A stretch of 14,597 nucleotides of DNA, from assembly GCA_007123015.1 (NCBI GenBank), contig SKSL01000277.1:1-14597 (forward strand), given 5' to 3'. Of this stretch, positions 1 through 7,666 are shown in pieces; within the stretch, counting starts at the first letter, position 1, and each line of letters starts with the position of its first letter. Under the pieces are notes generated by a model, which saw only the letters and a list, made by a program, of their open reading frames with translations, did no database searches and was not told where the DNA came from. The stretch comes from Natronohydrobacter sp. GTDB taxonomy: Bacteria > Pseudomonadota > Alphaproteobacteria > Rhodobacterales > Rhodobacteraceae. Both the position numbers and the translations under genes were made by a program.

Positions 1-917
1 GACAGCCCGGTGGCCTTCACACTGGCCATGATCCGGGGCGCGCGCGCAGGCAGGCGCGGGGCCAGGATCAGCAGCCAGCGCGGGTCTTGCGCGACAAGCT
101 GTGCTTGTGCCGCCAGCGCGGCGGCTTCGTCCTCGGCGTGGGTCGAGGCCGCGACCCAGATCCTGCGCCCGGCCAGACGCGTTTGCAGCAGGGTCAATTC
201 GTCCATGTCTGCCGCCAAAGGCGTGGCCGCAGGTTTCAGCGAGCGCATCCTCTGCACTGCGCGGCCTGTCAGCGTGCTCAGATGCCCGGCGCTTGCTGTA
301 TCCTGCGCTGTGATCAGCGCAAACCGGCGCAGCATGTCAGGGTAAAGCCCGCCCGCCCGTTGGCGCCGTGCCAGGGCTTCTGCATTCATCCGCGCATTGA
401 CATAGGCCAAAGGCACGCCGCGCGCGGCTGTTTCACAGATCAGACCGGGCCAGAGATCCTGCTCGGACCAGATCGCCAGATCAGGCTGCCAATGATCGAG
501 AAAGCGGCGCGTATAGGCGGGCACATCGAGCGGCAACAACTGGTGCAGGCTTTGCGGTGGCAGATTGCCCGCGACAACCTGCGCGGCAGAGCGTGCGGTC
601 GAGGTTACAAGCACATGCAGACCCGGGCGCGCATCGAGCAGGGCTGCGATCAGCGGACGCAGCGCCAGAACCTCGCCCAGACCCACAGCATGCATCCAGA
701 TCAAGGCCCCGTCCGGGCGTGGCAGACTGGCCAGGCCCTGTTTCTCGGCCATGCGCGCGGGGTCTTCCTTGCCGCGCGCCCGCCTGTGGCGCAGCGCCAG
801 TTCAGCTGCGGGCCGCAGCAGCGGGCGCACCCCCAGATACAGGCGCAACTGCCAGCCGTCCCGCGCGGGCTTTGCATTGGTCGCCCGATCAGGCGGGGCT
901 GTAGGGCTGTGGATCAT
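1..917 (-). CDS. waaA: 3-deoxy-D-manno-octulosonic acid (Kdo) transferase, N-terminal part (cut by window start)
   Basis: The enzyme transfers Kdo from CMP-Kdo to lipid A precursor at the cytoplasmic face of the inner membrane, an early step of LPS core synthesis. I translated 305 codons by hand; the rest lies beyond the left edge. The N-terminal half has the family's landmarks: MHAVGLGEV at about 76-83, whose Glu82 aligns with the catalytic Glu of 'SVGE' in E. coli WaaA; SEQDLWPGLI at 151-160 matching the ETELWPNLI type; VNARM at 173-177; and AASTHAEDE at 257-264. I chose the ATG at 917-915, which gives RGKED-type basic residues near 48-52. The ribosome site is weak (AAGAG). The first 45 residues look amphipathic, not like the strongly hydrophobic anchor of enterobacterial WaaA. 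The gene diverges from the glycogen operon. The family is confident; the exact start is less so. Confidence 0.88.
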   Translation of the reverse strand, partial: MIHSPTAPPDRATNAKPARDGWQLRLYLGVRPLLRPAAELALRHRRARGKEDPARMAEKQGLASLPRPDGALIWMHAVGLGEVLALRPLIAALLDARPGLHVLVTSTARSAAQVVAGNLPPQSLHQLLPLDVPAYTRRFLDHWQPDLAIWSEQDLWPGLICETAARGVPLAYVNARMNAEALARRQRAGGLYPDMLRRFALITAQDTASAGHLSTLTGRAVQRMRSLKPAATPLAADMDELTLLQTRLAGRRIWVAASTHAEDEAAALAAQAQLVAQDPRWLLILAPRLPARAPRIMASVKATGL

Positions 918-985
918 GCGGCGGCTCTTAGCAGTTGCGCTGCAGACGGTCGAGATGCAAACCCTGCTTGCATCATCAGCATTGA

Positions 986-1006
986 AACAAGGTCATTCCG
1001 CTTGTT
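986..1006. promoter_or_regulatory. Inverted repeat AACAAG-N9-CTTGTT, candidate operator
   Basis: Two perfect 6-base arms (986-991 and 1001-1006) flank a 9-base spacer, giving a 21-bp symmetric element about two helical turns long. That size suits a dimeric repressor or activator. It lies about 135 bases upstream of the alpha-glucosidase start and about 70 bases upstream of waaA. No regulator is encoded beside it, and the element may be chance. Confidence 0.3.
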
Positions 1007-1095
1007 GTGCCACAGTTCCGCGTCAACACAGCCAACTGTTCCCAAACCGCTTGCAATGGAGAAGGCTGTGGATTTATCTGAAAGTGTTAAGGCTA

Positions 1096-1110
1096 ACGCG
1101 TTTGGCGCGT
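1096..1110. promoter_or_regulatory. Inverted repeat ACGCG-N5-CGCGT, candidate operator in the leader
   Basis: Perfect 5-base arms flank the spacer TTTGG, 30 bases upstream of the alpha-glucosidase ATG. Just upstream, and overlapping by two bases, GTTA and TAAC arms at 1086-1097 form another small dyad. The position suits a repressor site or a small RNA hairpin near the translation start. GC-rich short arms are common by chance in such a genome, so the call is weak. Confidence 0.22.
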
Positions 1111-1139
1111 CAACAATCCGAACAGGGGCAGAAGCAGGC

Positions 1140-2738
1140 ATGGCGACAGAAAAAGAGTGGTGGCGCGGGTCCGTCACATATCAGATTTATCCGCGATCCT
1201 TCATGGACAGCAATGCTGACGGGGTGGGCGATCTCAAGGGCATCACGGCGCGGCTTGACCATGTGGCCAGCCTGGATGTCGATGCGATCTGGCTCTCGCC
1301 GATCTTCCCGTCGCCGATGAAGGATATGGGCTATGATGTCTCGGATTACACGGATATTGATCCGTGCTTCGGAACCATGGCCGATTTCGACGCCATGGTG
1401 GCGCGCGCGCATGAGCTGGGCCTGAAGGTGATCATTGATCAGGTGCTGTCACATGCTTCGGACCAGCATGCGTTTTTCATCGAAAGCAAAAGCTCGCGCG
1501 ACAACCCCAAGGCCGATTGGTTCGTCTGGGCCAATCCCAACCATGATGGCACCCCGCCCAACAACTGGCTGTCGATCTTCGGCGGCCCGGCCTGGTCCTG
1601 GGATTCGCGACGCAAGCAATATTACCTGCATAATTTCCTGAAGGAACAGCCGGACTGGAACCTGCATAACCCCGACGTGCAGGACTATCTGCTGGGTGTC
1701 ATGCGCTTCTGGCTGGAGCGCGGGGTCGATGGCTTCCGGCTCGACACGGTCAATTTTTACATGCATGACCAGTTGCTGCGCAACAATGCGGCCAATCACC
1801 TGCCTTGGGCGCAACAGGCGCATCGCCCTTTCGAAATGCAGTATAATCTGTTCTCTCGCAACCAGCCCGAAAACCTGGCCTTTCTGGAACGCATCCGCGC
1901 GCTGCTGGATGAATATGATGCGCGCACGACCGTGGGCGAAGTGGGCGACACGCATTTCGCCATTGAACTGATGGGCCAGTATACAAGCGGCAAGCGGCTG
2001 CACATGGCCTATTCCTTCGAGTTGCTCGGGCCCAATTACAGCCCCGAATTCTTCCGCTCGCGGATCACAGAGTTCTGGCGCAAGGCCCCGGAAGGCTGGC
2101 CCTGCTGGGCGTTTTCCAATCATGATGTGCCACGCCACATGACCCGCTGGAAAGAGTTCGGCGCTGATCATGACGCCTTGGCGCGGCAGGCGGCTGCAGT
2201 GTTGCTGGCTTTTCAGGGCTCGGTCTGCATCTATCAGGGTGAAGAACTGGGTCAGACGGATACAGCGCTTGAATACCATGAACTGACCGATCCCGAAGCG
2301 ATCAATTTCTGGCCCGAAGCGTTGGGCCGGGATGGCGCGCGCACGCCCATGGTCTGGGAAGCGGGGGCCTCGAACGGGGGCTTTTCCGAGGCAAATGCGA
2401 CCTGGCTGCCAGTCAAGCCCCCACAAGCGGCCCGTGCTGTGGATACGCAGGGCGGGGCGGACTCGGTCCTCAATTTCTACCGCCGGATGCTGGCTCTGCG
2501 CCGGGCGGAAGCGGATCTGCGGGTCGGTGGTATGGTCTTTCTGGATCTGCCCGATCCGATCCTTGGCTTTACACGCGGCGAAGGGTTGGTCTGCGCCTAT
2601 AACCTCTCGCCCGAAGCGGTCGCATGCGACATCAAGGGCGCGCTGGAGCCGCTCTTGTCGCAAGATATCACACTCACTGACGGCCAGATCAGTTTCGGCC
2701 CGAACGGGTTCGTGATCGCGCGCAAGCGTGCTGCGTAA
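1140..2738 (+). CDS. Cytoplasmic alpha-glucosidase, GH13 (subfamily 23-like)
   Basis: A 532-residue glycoside hydrolase likely to release glucose from the non-reducing end of short alpha-glucosides (maltose, maltooligosaccharides, possibly sucrose or trehalose). All four GH13 motifs are present: DQVLSH at 100-105; GFRLDTVNF with nucleophile Asp202; TVGEVG with acid/base Glu267; FSNHD with Asp329. The motif GFRLDTVNFY and the overall length resemble rhizobial AglA and the Halomonas alpha-glucosidase. No signal peptide is visible, so it should act in the cytoplasm. I chose ATG 1140 because MATEKEWWRGSVTYQIYPRSF is the normal family N-terminus; an in-frame ATG at 1056 would add 28 unrelated residues. 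It is the first gene of the glycogen operon, and its TAA lies at the edge of the glgB ribosome site. Substrate preference cannot be read from sequence. Oligo-1,6-glucosidase or trehalose-6-phosphate hydrolase are the related alternatives. Confidence 0.9.
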   Translation: MATEKEWWRGSVTYQIYPRSFMDSNADGVGDLKGITARLDHVASLDVDAIWLSPIFPSPMKDMGYDVSDYTDIDPCFGTMADFDAMVARAHELGLKVIIDQVLSHASDQHAFFIESKSSRDNPKADWFVWANPNHDGTPPNNWLSIFGGPAWSWDSRRKQYYLHNFLKEQPDWNLHNPDVQDYLLGVMRFWLERGVDGFRLDTVNFYMHDQLLRNNAANHLPWAQQAHRPFEMQYNLFSRNQPENLAFLERIRALLDEYDARTTVGEVGDTHFAIELMGQYTSGKRLHMAYSFELLGPNYSPEFFRSRITEFWRKAPEGWPCWAFSNHDVPRHMTRWKEFGADHDALARQAAAVLLAFQGSVCIYQGEELGQTDTALEYHELTDPEAINFWPEALGRDGARTPMVWEAGASNGGFSEANATWLPVKPPQAARAVDTQGGADSVLNFYRRMLALRRAEADLRVGGMVFLDLPDPILGFTRGEGLVCAYNLSPEAVACDIKGALEPLLSQDITLTDGQISFGPNGFVIARKRAA

Positions 2739-2748
2739 GGGTGGGCCT

Positions 2749-4944
2749 ATGGACGACGTCTTGCCGCCGCATATGAGCGCCCGTGATCTGGAGCAGTTGC
2801 TGCAGGCGCGCCATGACGCCCCTTTCAATGTGCTGGGCCTGCATGATCACAAGGGCAAGCGCTGGCTGGTGGCAATGGCACCAGGGGCAGTGGCGCTTGA
2901 GGCGAAATTCGCCCGCAAGACTGTCGCGCTCACATGCCTGGATGGGGCGATATTCGTCGGGCAGGTGCCGAAATCGAAACACCCCTACCAGCTGCGCGCG
3001 AGCTATCCTGATGGCACTGTCTGGGATCATGACGACCCATATCGCTTCGGCCCGGTGCTGGGCGAATTCGACCAATATCTGCTGGGCGAGGGCACGCATC
3101 GCCGCCTGTGGCACGCTTTGGGCGCGCATGTCAGAGAACATGAAGCTGTCCAGGGGGTGCATTTCGCCGTCTGGGCCCCCAATGCGCAGCGTGCCTCGGT
3201 CATCGGGGATTTCAACCACTGGAATGGGGCGCAATACCCGATGCGGCGGGTGGGCCATACAGGCGTGTGGGAGCTGTTCATTCCCGGTCTGAACGCAGGT
3301 GTGATCTATAAATATGAGCTGCGCGACGCGCATGGTCACATCACGCAAAAGGCCGATCCAGTGGGCTTCGGTGCACAACACCCCCCCGAGACGGCCTCTG
3401 TGGTGCGCGACATTTCTGGCTATGGCTGGCAGGATGGTGACTGGATGGACCGTCGCGCATTGGTCAATCGCTTTGATGCGCCGATTTCGATTTATGAAGT
3501 GCATCTGGGGTCTTGGAAACGGCGCTGGGACGAGGGCGGGCGACCGCTCAGCTATCGTGAACTCGCCACGGAACTTGTGGATTATGCCGTGGATATGGGC
3601 TTTACCCATCTCGAATTTATGCCAGTTAGCGAATTTCCCTTCGACGGGTCATGGGGCTATCAGCCTGTGGGCCTCTATGCCCCCACGATCCGTTTCGGTC
3701 CCCCCCATGAATTCCGCGATCTGGTTGCGGCCGCGCATAAGGCTGGGCTGGGCGTGATCCTTGACTGGGTGCCGGGGCATTTCCCGTCTGACGCGCATGG
3801 GCTGGCGCAGTTCGACGGCACACATCTTTATGAGCATGCCGACCCGCGCGAGGGGTTCCATCAGGACTGGAACACGCTGATCTACAATTACGGGCGGACG
3901 GAAGTGCGCAATTTCCTGACCGCGAATGCGCTCTATTGGCTCACAGAATACCATGTGGACGGGCTGCGCGTGGATGCGGTCGCCTCGATGCTCTATCGCG
4001 ACTATTCGCGGAAAGAGGGCGAATGGATCCCCAACCATTTGGGTGGGCGAGAGAATCTGGAAGCGATTGCCTTTCTGCGCGAGATGAACACGCTCGCTTA
4101 TGCCGATGCGGACGGGATCATGACTATCGCCGAGGAATCAACCGCCTTTCCGGGCGTTTCCAGCCCTGTTGATACGGGCGGTCTGGGCTTCGGGTTCAAA
4201 TGGAACATGGGCTGGATGAACGACACGCTGCGGTATATCGAGACAGACCCGATCTATCGCAGCTATCATCATCACCTGATGACTTTCCCCATAGACTGGG
4301 CCTGGACCGAGAATTTCATCCTGCCGATCAGCCATGATGAAGTGGTGCATGGCAAGGGCGCGATGATTGACAAGATGCCCGGCAACACTTGGGAAAAATT
4401 CGCCAATCTGCGCGCTTATTACGGCTATATGTGGGGCTTTCCGGGTAAGAAACTTCTCTTCATGGGCTGCGAAATCGCGCAGCATGGCGAGTGGAACCAT
4501 GACAGATCGGTAGACTGGGACGCGCTCAATGGGGAACACAGTCGCGGGGTAAAAGCGCTCGTGCGCGATCTAAACCAGCTTTATCGTGACACACCTGCGC
4601 TCTACCGGCGCGACAGTGAGGCGGGCGGGTTCGAATGGATCGCCAATGACCCGGTCATCTCGAAAATCGCCTTCATGCGCTATGGGCTGGATCGTGACGC
4701 GCCGGTGCTGGTGATCTGCAATTTCACGCCGATTGCGCGGCATGATCTGCCCGTGGGTGTGCCTGCGCCGGGGCATTGGCAGGAAGTGCTGAACACAGAT
4801 GCCGCTTGTTACGGGGGCAGCAATCTGGGCAATCTGGGCGGGTGTGATAGCGTGGCAGAGGGCTGGGACGGGATGGCGCAGCATATCCGCATCACGCTAC
4901 CGCCATTGGCGACAGTGATCTTCCGCTTGAGGATGCAGGATTGA
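2749..4944 (+). CDS. glgB: 1,4-alpha-glucan (glycogen) branching enzyme
   Basis: A 731-residue protein, close to the 728 of E. coli GlgB. It cuts alpha-1,4 chains and rejoins them as alpha-1,6 branches on growing glycogen in the cytoplasm. The order is an N-terminal module (about 1-120) ending in DPYRFGPVLGEFD, a CBM48 domain (about 132-215, starting near GVHFAVWAPNA), the GH13_9 barrel, and a C-terminal beta domain ending in TVIFRLR. Catalytic residues: Asp409 in GLRVDAVASMLYRDYSR, Glu462 in TIAEEST, and Asp530 in LPISHDEVVHGK. I chose the ATG at 2749, preceded by AAGG at 2737-2740. A GTG at 2728, in the same frame, would overlap the upstream gene and add only seven unconvincing residues. 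The gap after the alpha-glucosidase is 10 bases. No damage is seen. Confidence 0.97.
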   Translation: MDDVLPPHMSARDLEQLLQARHDAPFNVLGLHDHKGKRWLVAMAPGAVALEAKFARKTVALTCLDGAIFVGQVPKSKHPYQLRASYPDGTVWDHDDPYRFGPVLGEFDQYLLGEGTHRRLWHALGAHVREHEAVQGVHFAVWAPNAQRASVIGDFNHWNGAQYPMRRVGHTGVWELFIPGLNAGVIYKYELRDAHGHITQKADPVGFGAQHPPETASVVRDISGYGWQDGDWMDRRALVNRFDAPISIYEVHLGSWKRRWDEGGRPLSYRELATELVDYAVDMGFTHLEFMPVSEFPFDGSWGYQPVGLYAPTIRFGPPHEFRDLVAAAHKAGLGVILDWVPGHFPSDAHGLAQFDGTHLYEHADPREGFHQDWNTLIYNYGRTEVRNFLTANALYWLTEYHVDGLRVDAVASMLYRDYSRKEGEWIPNHLGGRENLEAIAFLREMNTLAYADADGIMTIAEESTAFPGVSSPVDTGGLGFGFKWNMGWMNDTLRYIETDPIYRSYHHHLMTFPIDWAWTENFILPISHDEVVHGKGAMIDKMPGNTWEKFANLRAYYGYMWGFPGKKLLFMGCEIAQHGEWNHDRSVDWDALNGEHSRGVKALVRDLNQLYRDTPALYRRDSEAGGFEWIANDPVISKIAFMRYGLDRDAPVLVICNFTPIARHDLPVGVPAPGHWQEVLNTDAACYGGSNLGNLGGCDSVAEGWDGMAQHIRITLPPLATVIFRLRMQD

Positions 4945-4960
4945 GCAGCGGACCAAAACG

Positions 4961-4965
4961 GGAGG
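4961..4965 (+). promoter_or_regulatory. Strong ribosome binding site of glgC
   Basis: GGAGG sits 8 bases before the ATG at 4974. It decides the glgC start against the in-frame TTG at 4941 that overlaps the glgB stop. It is the clearest Shine-Dalgarno sequence inside the glycogen operon, so glgC can be initiated independently of glgB. Confidence 0.8.
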
Positions 4966-4973
4966 GGACCGAT

Positions 4974-6233
4974 ATGCCAGACACGACCAGATTGGCGCAG
5001 CGCTCGATGGCCTTTGTGCTGGCAGGCGGGCGTGGCTCGCGACTGAAGGAACTGACTGACAACCGGGTGAAACCGGCGGTCTATTTCGGCGGCAAGACCC
5101 GCATCATCGATTTCGCGCTGTCCAATGCGCTCAATTCCGGGATCCGCCGCATGGCGATTGCCACGCAATACAAGGCCCATTCGCTGATCCGCCATTGCCA
5201 GCGCGGCTGGAATTTCTTTCGGGCCGAGCGCAATGAATATCTCGATATCCTGCCCGCATCGCAGCGCATGGGCGAGAATATGTGGTATCGCGGGACCGCT
5301 GATGCCGTGACCCAGAATATCGACATCATCGACAGCTACGGGATTGATTATATCGTCATTCTGGCAGGCGATCACATCTACAAGATGGATTACGAGCTGA
5401 TGCTGCGCCAGCATGTCACGTCGAAAGCCGATGTGACTGTAGGCTGCCTGACCGTGGCGCGCGAAGACGCCAGCGCGTTCGGCGTCATGGCCGTGGATGA
5501 AGACAGCCGCATCACATCCTTTCTGGAAAAGCCCAAGGATCCGCCCGCTTTGCCCGGCCATCCCGACAAGGCGCTGGCCTCGATGGGGATCTATGTCTTC
5601 ACCTGGTCCTTCCTGCGCGATCTGCTGCTGAAGGACAGTGGCGATCCCAGTTCCAGCCATGATTTCGGCAATGACCTGATCCCCGAAATCGTGAAACACG
5701 GCAAGGCGGTCGCGCATCGCTTTGACGAGTCCTGCGTGCGTGCCGACGGGGCCGAGGCTTATTGGCGCGATGTCGGCACGATCGACGCTTTCTGGCAAGC
5801 CAATGTCGATCTGACCGATTTCACTCCGACGCTCGATCTGTGGGACAAGGACTGGCCGATCTGGACCTATTCGGAATCGGTGCCGCCTGCGAAGTTCATT
5901 CATGACGAAAAAGATCGTCGCGGCATGGCGATTTCCTCGATGGTCTCGGGCGGGTGTATCATCTCGGGGACCGAAGTGCGCAGATCGCTGCTGTTCACGC
6001 AGGTGCACACCAATTCCTACGCTGTGCTGGATCAGGCGGTCGTCTTGCCGCAAGTGGTGGTCAACCGCTCGGCGCGGCTGCGCAAATGCGTGATCGACCG
6101 GGGCGTGGTGATCCCGGCGGGGCTGGTGGTGGGCGAAGACCCGGTCGAGGACGCCAGATTTTTCCGGGTCTCGGAAACAGGTGTGACCCTGATCACACGG
6201 CCCATGATCGAAAAATGGACCGCTGCGCAGTGA
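4974..6233 (+). CDS. glgC: Glucose-1-phosphate adenylyltransferase (ADP-glucose pyrophosphorylase)
   Basis: A 419-residue enzyme making ADP-glucose and PPi from glucose-1-P and ATP, the committed and allosterically controlled step of bacterial glycogen synthesis. The nucleotidyltransferase signature FVLAGGRGSRL is at 14-24, followed by Lys33-Pro34 (VKPAVYFGGK). The sugar and metal region includes WYRGTADAVTQN at 104-115 and GDHIYKMDY at 132-140, with Asp133 matching the E. coli catalytic Asp142. YWRDVGTIDAFWQANVDL is the conserved end of the catalytic domain, and a left-handed beta-helix region with INGV-like repeats follows to the C-terminus. Family knowledge: Rhodobacter enzymes respond to fructose-6-P and pyruvate, and the same may hold here. 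The last codon and stop overlap the glgA GTG by 4 bases. Confidence 0.97.
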   Translation: MPDTTRLAQRSMAFVLAGGRGSRLKELTDNRVKPAVYFGGKTRIIDFALSNALNSGIRRMAIATQYKAHSLIRHCQRGWNFFRAERNEYLDILPASQRMGENMWYRGTADAVTQNIDIIDSYGIDYIVILAGDHIYKMDYELMLRQHVTSKADVTVGCLTVAREDASAFGVMAVDEDSRITSFLEKPKDPPALPGHPDKALASMGIYVFTWSFLRDLLLKDSGDPSSSHDFGNDLIPEIVKHGKAVAHRFDESCVRADGAEAYWRDVGTIDAFWQANVDLTDFTPTLDLWDKDWPIWTYSESVPPAKFIHDEKDRRGMAISSMVSGGCIISGTEVRRSLLFTQVHTNSYAVLDQAVVLPQVVVNRSARLRKCVIDRGVVIPAGLVVGEDPVEDARFFRVSETGVTLITRPMIEKWTAAQ

Positions 6234-7666
6234 CACGGGTTCTGTCGGTCACATCGGAATGTGCGCCGCTGGTGAAAACTGGCGGGCTTGCAGATGTGGC
6301 AGGAGCCTTGCCCGGGGCACTGATCGGTCAGGGTGTGCGCATGCGCACGCTTTTGCCGGGCTATCCCGATTTCCTCTGGAAACTGCGCGACCCGCGTGTC
6401 CGGGCGGAATTGCCCGAGTGTTTCGGAGGTCCTGCGCGCCTTCTCGAAGCGCGCCATGCCGGGCTTGATCTGCTGATCCTTGACGCCCCGCATCTCTTTG
6501 ACCGCGAAGGCGGGCTTTATCTGGGGCTGGACGGGCGCGACTGGCCCGACAACCCCGAGCGCTTCGCAGCGCTCTGTTGGGTGGCCAGTAAGATTGCGAA
6601 TGGTCTGCTGTCGGATTGGCAGCCTGACATCGTGCATGGCCATGACTGGCAGGGGGCGCTCGCGCCCTATTTTATTGCCCGCTCGCCTGCTGCGAAGCAG
6701 GTGCGCACAGTGCTGACGATCCACAATATCGCCTTTCAGGGTCTTGCTCCGGCCGCGCGCCTGTCTGCTCTGCGCCTCGCGCCTGCGGATTTCACGTCCG
6801 AAGGCTTCGAGTATTATGGCAAGATCTCGATGCTCAAGGCCGGGCTGATCTTCGCAGATCGGATCACCACAGTCTCGCCCACCTATGCTGATGAATTGCT
6901 GACCCCCGAATTCGGAATGGGGCTGGAAGGGGTGCTGCAGCAGCGCCGCAGTGATCTGATCGGGATCCTGAACGGGATCGATCTGGATGTCTGGTCGCCC
7001 GAAAAAGATGCCCATATCATCCCCTATCACAATCCGGTCGGCAAGCGGCCCAACAAGGCTGTGTTGCGGGCCGAATTTCGGTTACCAGAAACGGTCGGGC
7101 CGCTTTGTATCGTCGTCTCGCGCCTGACAGCGCAGAAGGGGCTGGATCTGTTGCTCAAGGCGCTGCCCGTATTGCTTGATCATGGCGGGCAGCTCGCACT
7201 TTTGGGCACTGGTGATCCAGAGCTTGAAGCTGCTTTTGCCAAAGCCGCCGAGCATCCCAATGTGAGCGTGCGCATTGGCTATGATGAATGGCTGGCCCAT
7301 CGGATGATTGCCGGGGCTGATGCGATCCTTGTGCCGTCGCGGTTTGAACCTTGCGGGCTGACCCAGCTTTACGGGCTGCGCTACGGCACGCTGCCACTGG
7401 TCGCGCTGACAGGTGGGCTGGCCGATACAGTCATCCCGGCCACACCGGCGACACTTGCGGGCAATGTTGTGGCAACTGGCCTGCAATTTCATCCGATTCA
7501 GGCCCCGGCCTTGTCTAATGCGCTCGCGCGGCTCTGTGCGCTGTACAGACAGCGTGAGCTCTGGCATCGGATGGGGCGCAATGCTATGGCCCATCCTGTC
7601 GGATGGGACCATTCGGCCGCTGCCTATGCAGCGCTTTACAAGAGTTTGTCTGGCATCACCCAATGA
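6230..7666 (+). CDS. glgA: Glycogen synthase (ADP-glucose type, GT5)
   Basis: A 478-residue retaining glucosyltransferase that adds glucose from ADP-glucose to the non-reducing ends of glycogen; E. coli GlgA has 477 residues. The N-terminal Rossmann domain begins RVLSVTSECAPLVKTGGLADV, with the ADP-glucose-binding KTGGL at 16-20. DIVHGHDWQ and TIHNIAFQG are the other N-domain landmarks. The C-terminal domain carries SRLTAQKGLDLL and SRFEPCGLTQLYGLRYGT, with Glu373 matching E. coli Glu377. I chose GTG 6230, which gives the normal family N-terminus. An in-frame ATG at 6215 would add five residues (MDRCA) and cannot be excluded. There is no clear Shine-Dalgarno, so the GTGA overlap with the glgC stop suggests translational coupling. 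The gene also overlaps glgX by 4 bases (ATGA). Confidence 0.96.
   Translation: MTRVLSVTSECAPLVKTGGLADVAGALPGALIGQGVRMRTLLPGYPDFLWKLRDPRVRAELPECFGGPARLLEARHAGLDLLILDAPHLFDREGGLYLGLDGRDWPDNPERFAALCWVASKIANGLLSDWQPDIVHGHDWQGALAPYFIARSPAAKQVRTVLTIHNIAFQGLAPAARLSALRLAPADFTSEGFEYYGKISMLKAGLIFADRITTVSPTYADELLTPEFGMGLEGVLQQRRSDLIGILNGIDLDVWSPEKDAHIIPYHNPVGKRPNKAVLRAEFRLPETVGPLCIVVSRLTAQKGLDLLLKALPVLLDHGGQLALLGTGDPELEAAFAKAAEHPNVSVRIGYDEWLAHRMIAGADAILVPSRFEPCGLTQLYGLRYGTLPLVALTGGLADTVIPATPATLAGNVVATGLQFHPIQAPALSNALARLCALYRQRELWHRMGRNAMAHPVGWDHSAAAYAALYKSLSGITQ

Larger units (their letters stand above)
918..1139. promoter_or_regulatory. Divergent intergenic region between waaA and the glycogen operon
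   Basis: These 222 bases separate two divergent genes and must hold the promoter of the glycogen operon and probably that of waaA. They are visibly less GC-rich than the flanking genes and hold several small inverted repeats (986-1006, 1012-1039 with ACAGTT and AACTGT arms, 1086-1097 with GTTA and TAAC arms, 1096-1110). The heptamer CCGCTTG occurs twice (998-1004 and 1047-1053). TTGCAA at 1051-1056 could be a -35 element, but no good -10 follows it at 16-18 bases. I therefore do not call a specific promoter. Confidence 0.6.

Noticed and set aside
87..1139. Long plus-strand open frame upstream of and in phase with the alpha-glucosidase
   Set aside because: It is the mirror of the minus-strand waaA coding sequence, which gives clear Kdo transferase motifs. 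The encoded plus-strand peptide is low-complexity and unlike any GH13 extension.
914..1177. Minus-strand 87-codon frame ending on the waaA start (ATGA-type overlap)
   Set aside because: It begins inside the alpha-glucosidase gene, shows no recognisable motif, and spans the intergenic promoter region with its dyads.
4941..4973. TTG start for glgC overlapping the glgB stop
   Set aside because: GGAGG placed 8 bases before ATG 4974 and the normal family N-terminus favour the ATG.
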